A stretch of DNA of 16,026 bases from NCBI GenBank assembly GCA_902797455.1, contig CADBTE010000440.1:1-16026 (forward strand). The letters run 5' to 3'. The translations under genes and the position numbers were made by a program. Source of the DNA: an uncultured Planctomycetota bacterium (lineage in GTDB: Bacteria > Planctomycetota > Planctomycetia > Pirellulales > Thermoguttaceae). Of this stretch, positions 13,601 to 16,026 are shown piece by piece; the stretch's first letter is position 1, and each line of letters begins with the position of its first letter. The notes under the pieces are model-generated. The model did not search any database. It was not told the DNA's origin and saw only the letters and a program-made list of their open reading frames with translations.

Positions 13601-13624
13601 AAAAAAAGGGGATTCCCTTTCCCC
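13601..13624 (-). terminator. Terminator-like stem-loop, minus strand
   Basis: On the minus strand GGGGA (13624-13620), a 7-nt loop, TCCCC (13612-13608), then a run of seven T (13607-13601). The stem is only 5 bp but the T-run is long. It points against the plus-strand hairpin at 13553-13583, about 18 bp away. Confidence 0.45.
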
Positions 13625-13836
13625 GCCAGAATACGCGCTTTACCGAGCCGATCTGTGTCCCCCTCTTTCAGACGGGCAAAAACGCTCTTCCCGCGAAACC
13701 CTTTCTTACCCGCGGCAAAACGGGTACAATCCCCCGCGTGGGGTTCCTCCCACACGTCTTATGGGCCTAGATATCGACATACGCGGCCCGTTTCTGTAAA
13801 AATCCTTTTTCCCCCTTCCCCGAAAGGATACTGGCA

Positions 13837-14664
13837 ATGCGGTTTAAACGATTTTTCTACAAGGCCGACGACAACCGGAAAAGCCGGTGGGCGGTCTGGT
13901 CTGAAAGCGCCGGGACATGGCGGGAACTCAGGGACGCGGCCGGAAACGCCTTCCCTGGCGCGGTGGAACCGTCCGTCCCCCTGGCGGGAGAAATCGTCCT
14001 TCTCCCCCCGGTCCCCTTCTGCGAGAAGATTCTCTGTGTCGGACTGAATTACGCCGATCACGCCGAGGAATTCAACGATCCGATCCCCGCCGAACCGGTC
14101 TTTTTCTGCAAGGCGCTTTCGGCCCTAAGCGCCGATTCTCAGGCGATTGTTCTTCCGACGGTCAGCGATCAGATCGACTATGAGGCCGAACTGGTTGTCG
14201 TCATTGGGAAACGGGGTCGAAACATCGACCGGGCCGAAGCGCTCGACTACGTCTGGGGCTATACCTGCGGCAACGACGTTTCTTGCCGCGACTGGCAAAG
14301 CGGCAAACCGGCCGGGCAGTGGTTTCTCGGCAAATCGTTCGATACCTTCGCCCCGATCGGGCCGGTCCTGGTCACACGCGATGAGATCCCCGGCCCGAAC
14401 GCGCTCGATATCTCCTCACGGCTCAACGGCAGGACGATGCAGTCGTCCAACACCAAGCACTTTATCTTCCCGGTCGAGGAGCTGATCGCCTATGTCTCGC
14501 AGGTCATGACGCTTCGTCCCGGCGATGTGATCTTCACCGGAACCCCCGGTGGGGTCGGCATGCGGCGCGTTCCGCCGGTCTTCATGAAAGACGGCGACAC
14601 CATCGAGGTCGAAATCGAGGGGATCGGAACCCTCACCAACCCGGTGCGCGCCTTCGACAAGTAA
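13837..14664 (+). CDS. Fumarylacetoacetate hydrolase family protein
   Basis: A 275-aa enzyme of the FAH superfamily (metal-dependent C-C hydrolases, isomerases and decarboxylases of aromatic and keto-acid catabolism). The N-terminal 60 or so residues are a small variable domain; the FAH fold follows with GLNYADHA (69-76), acidic metal ligands in the EAEL motif (Glu116, Glu118) and Asp147 (GNDVSCRDWQ), GKSFDTFAPIGP (165-176), and the closing TGTPGGVG (234-241). These ligands suggest it is active. The exact substrate (acylpyruvate, 2-oxohept-3-enedioate, ureidoglycolate-like) cannot be told. No signal peptide; cytoplasmic. ATG 13837 has AAAGGA 9 nt upstream. It stands alone on the plus strand with 149 bp before the next gene, which has its own promoter. 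Confidence 0.9.
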   Translation: MRFKRFFYKADDNRKSRWAVWSESAGTWRELRDAAGNAFPGAVEPSVPLAGEIVLLPPVPFCEKILCVGLNYADHAEEFNDPIPAEPVFFCKALSALSADSQAIVLPTVSDQIDYEAELVVVIGKRGRNIDRAEALDYVWGYTCGNDVSCRDWQSGKPAGQWFLGKSFDTFAPIGPVLVTRDEIPGPNALDISSRLNGRTMQSSNTKHFIFPVEELIAYVSQVMTLRPGDVIFTGTPGGVGMRRVPPVFMKDGDTIEVEIEGIGTLTNPVRAFDK

Positions 14665-14718
14665 AACCGGCGGCCGGCCCATAAAGCCGCGGCGGTCCTC
14701 GAATTATCGCGGCCCCTG

Positions 14719-14748
14719 TTGAATTTCAGCCGCGGTCTGTGGTAGAAT
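14719..14748 (+). promoter_or_regulatory. Promoter of the Tat-exported TIM-barrel gene
   Basis: TTGAAT (14719-14724), an 18-bp spacer and TAGAAT (14743-14748), the latter preceded by TGG, an extended -10. The expected start is near 14755, giving a leader of about 60 nt to the ATG at 14814. The match to the sigma70 consensus is good (4 of 6, 5 of 6). Confidence 0.6.
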
Positions 14749-14813
14749 ACCCTACCGCAAGAAGATTTATTCGTGGGAAATCCCCCCGTAACTAACCCCT
14801 TTAGGAGACACAA

Positions 14814-15671
14814 ATGGCCTACATTACACGTCGACAGTGGCTTAAAAGCGCCGCACTGGCCGCCGGCGCCTGCGCGCTCGGTTCCTATTCGCTGCGGGCC
14901 GAGGAAGCCCTCTACACCGGCGGCGCCCCGAACGCCGAGAAGCTCGGCTGGAGAATTGGCGTTCAGCTCTACTCGTTCCACACGATCACCTTCCAAGAGG
15001 CGGTTCAGAAGGCGGCCTCGATCGGTCTGAAGTGGGGCGAGGCGTATCCGGGGCATAAGCTCGCGCCGGATCGCGACGTTACCTTCGGCGCGATGTCGGA
15101 AGACGATAAGAAGTTCGTCAAAAAACTTCTGGCCGACTGCGATTTCCACCTCCACGGGATGGGGGTCGGCGGCTACGACCGCGCCGCGTTCGAGTTCGCC
15201 AAAGACTTCGGCATGGAGACGCTCATCTGCGAGCCGGCGGTCGAGGACTTCGACGCGATCGAGGACCTGGTCAAAGAGTACGGCATCAATCTGTCGATCC
15301 ACAACCATCCGAAGCCGTCGATCTACTGGGATTACCACAAGGTCCTCGAGGTCTGCGAGGGACGTGACGCGCGCATCGGCGCCTGTGTCGACGACAACCA
15401 CATGGTCCGCAGCGGGATCGACCCGGTCGAGGGAATCCGCGCGCTGAAAGGACGGATCATCAGCTTCCACTTCGGCGACCTGGACGCCAACAAAGAAGAT
15501 GTCCCGATCGGCAGCGGCATCGCGAATATCCCCGCTATTTTGACAGAGCTCAAGGCGCAGGGCTTCAAGGGCGTCTTCCCGATCGAGTTCGAGAAGAACC
15601 CGGGACAGAACCTCGCCGAGATCGCCGCGGGGGTCAAATTCGCCGACGAGTACGCCAAGACGCTCCTGTAA
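14814..15671 (+). CDS. Tat-exported sugar phosphate isomerase/epimerase-like TIM-barrel protein
   Basis: A 285-aa protein of the xylose-isomerase-like TIM-barrel superfamily (AP endonuclease 2 family). Residues 1-29 are a twin-arginine signal: TRRQWLK (5-11), hydrophobic ALAAGACALG, and a likely cleavage near LRAEEA, so it should act in the periplasm. The barrel starts at WRIGVQLYSF (46-55); candidate metal ligands are Glu140 (CEP), the HNHPKP loop (163-168), Asp193/His196 (DDNH), His219/Asp222 (HFGDL), and Glu258/Glu260 at the end. The arrangement fits an active metal-dependent isomerase or epimerase, substrate unknown; planctomycetes have many such exported paralogues. ATG 14814 has AGGAGA 5-6 nt upstream. 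It sits 146 nt before tmk, on the same strand. Confidence 0.88.
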   Translation: MAYITRRQWLKSAALAAGACALGSYSLRAEEALYTGGAPNAEKLGWRIGVQLYSFHTITFQEAVQKAASIGLKWGEAYPGHKLAPDRDVTFGAMSEDDKKFVKKLLADCDFHLHGMGVGGYDRAAFEFAKDFGMETLICEPAVEDFDAIEDLVKEYGINLSIHNHPKPSIYWDYHKVLEVCEGRDARIGACVDDNHMVRSGIDPVEGIRALKGRIISFHFGDLDANKEDVPIGSGIANIPAILTELKAQGFKGVFPIEFEKNPGQNLAEIAAGVKFADEYAKTLL

Positions 15672-15729
15672 ACGCCTCTCGGCGCCGAAAGGGCCGGGAT
15701 AGTACCAGGCCGGGACGATTTCATAAGAA

Positions 15730-15795
15730 CTAAGGACGGTACCTTAGAGAGTCTAAGGACGGCTGCTCTGCAAGTCAGGATGGCACTTTAGAGAG
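15730..15795 (+). repeat. Short direct repeats and hairpin in the tmk leader
   Basis: CTAAGGACGG occurs at 15730-15739 and 15753-15762; ACCTTAGAGAG (15741-15751) recurs as ACTTTAGAGAG (15785-15795). CTAAGG (15730-15735) pairs with CCTTAG (15742-15747) as a 6-bp hairpin with a 6-nt loop. GGCCGGGA is also doubled just upstream (about 15691-15715). A partial duplication of the leader is the simplest reading. Confidence 0.65.
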
Positions 15796-15817
15796 ATAGA
15801 AGGATTCTGAAACAGCG

Positions 15818-16026
15818 ATGTTCATCACGATCGACGGCGGCGACGGCTGCGGGAAGAGCACCCAGATCGGCCTTCTGGCCGACCATCTCACGGCGCTCGG
15901 CCGCGAGGTGGTCGTCTGCCGCGATCCCGGTTCGACCCCCCTTGGGACGGCGATACGTTCGCTGCTTCTCGCTGAGAGGGAGCTGAACCCCTGCCCGGAG
16001 AGCGAGCTGTTTCTCTTTATGGCGGC
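15818..16026 (+). CDS. tmk: Thymidylate kinase (5' part, runs off window)
   Basis: Phosphorylates dTMP to dTDP with ATP for DNA synthesis. The visible 69 codons give a P-loop GGDGCGKST (7-15) after strand MFITID, helix LLADHLTALGREVVV, and the dTMP-binding motif RDPGSTPLG (35-43), normally REPGGTPLG. The protein then continues with IRSLLL and FLFMA before the window ends; the LID and most of the fold lie outside. The glutamate-to-aspartate and glycine-to-serine changes in the second motif are conservative. ATG 15818 has AAGGA at a long 13-nt spacing. Confidence 0.93.
   Translation, partial: MFITIDGGDGCGKSTQIGLLADHLTALGREVVVCRDPGSTPLGTAIRSLLLAERELNPCPESELFLFMA

Larger units (their letters stand above)
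13429..13836. other. Divergent intergenic region between GT2-like and FAH-family genes
   Basis: 408 bp without a credible gene. From left to right: a triple repeat (13445-13488); a plus-strand stem-loop with T4 (13553-13583); a minus-strand stem-loop with T7 (13624-13601); a weak plus-strand promoter candidate TTCTTA-16 bp-TACAAT (13703-13730); a small GTGGG/CCCAC hairpin near 13740-13755; and the FAH-family ribosome-binding site AAAGGA. No promoter is evident for the minus-strand gene. Confidence 0.55.

Noticed and set aside
12478..13770. Plus-strand open frame of 430 codons
   Set aside because: Antisense to the GT2-like gene and spans its terminator, start and the repeat array; no ribosome-binding site or recognisable domain.
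14490..15470. Minus-strand open frame of 326 codons
   Set aside because: Antisense to the FAH-family 3' end and the TIM-barrel gene, both of which have clear motifs and ribosome-binding sites.

Overview
The window is the left-hand chromosomal ribosomal-protein region of a bacterium, GC-rich and almost certainly a planctomycete (Pirellulales-like). That placement is an inference. It rests on a zinc-type S14, no rpmD (L30) between rpsE and rplO, a degenerate GT2-like protein of a type I associate with planctomycetes, a Tat-signal TIM-barrel 'sugar phosphate isomerase' beside thymidylate kinase, and very loose spacing inside the S10/spc cluster.

Region 1 (1-11861, minus strand, read right to left): a complete S10-spc run rpsJ-rplC-rplD-rplW-rplB-rpsS-rplV-rpsC-rplP-rpmC-rpsQ-rplN-rplX-rplE-rpsN-rpsH-rplF-rplR-rpsE-rplO, then secY, cut by the window edge about ten residues before its expected end. 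All are intact. rpsC and rplP overlap by 62 nt in different frames; rplN/rplX and rpsE/rplO share a TGATG junction. Several spacers are long for this operon (rpsJ-rplC 176, rpmC-rpsQ 158, rpsH-rplF 165, rplF-rplR 198 nt). They hold structure: a hairpin, a 19-bp triple repeat, an internal promoter framed by a 9-bp inverted repeat, and a terminator-like hairpin before secY.

Region 2 (11862-12552): about 690 nt without a gene, the likely promoter and leader of the S10 operon. No str genes (rpsL, rpsG, fusA, tuf) precede rpsJ here.

Region 3 (12553-13428, minus): a degenerate glycosyltransferase-2-like gene closed by an intrinsic terminator. A 408-bp divergent spacer (13429-13836) with a triple 9-mer repeat and two opposed terminator-like hairpins separates it from region 4.

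Region 4 (13837-16026, plus): a fumarylacetoacetate-hydrolase-family enzyme, a Tat-exported TIM-barrel protein with its own promoter, and the first 69 codons of thymidylate kinase.

The window is mainly housekeeping. I see no defence system, mobile element, CRISPR array, tRNA or rRNA. The parts worth attention are regulatory: internal promoter and terminator signals that may split the spc operon, and short tandem repeats lying beside the ribosome-binding sites of four unrelated genes.
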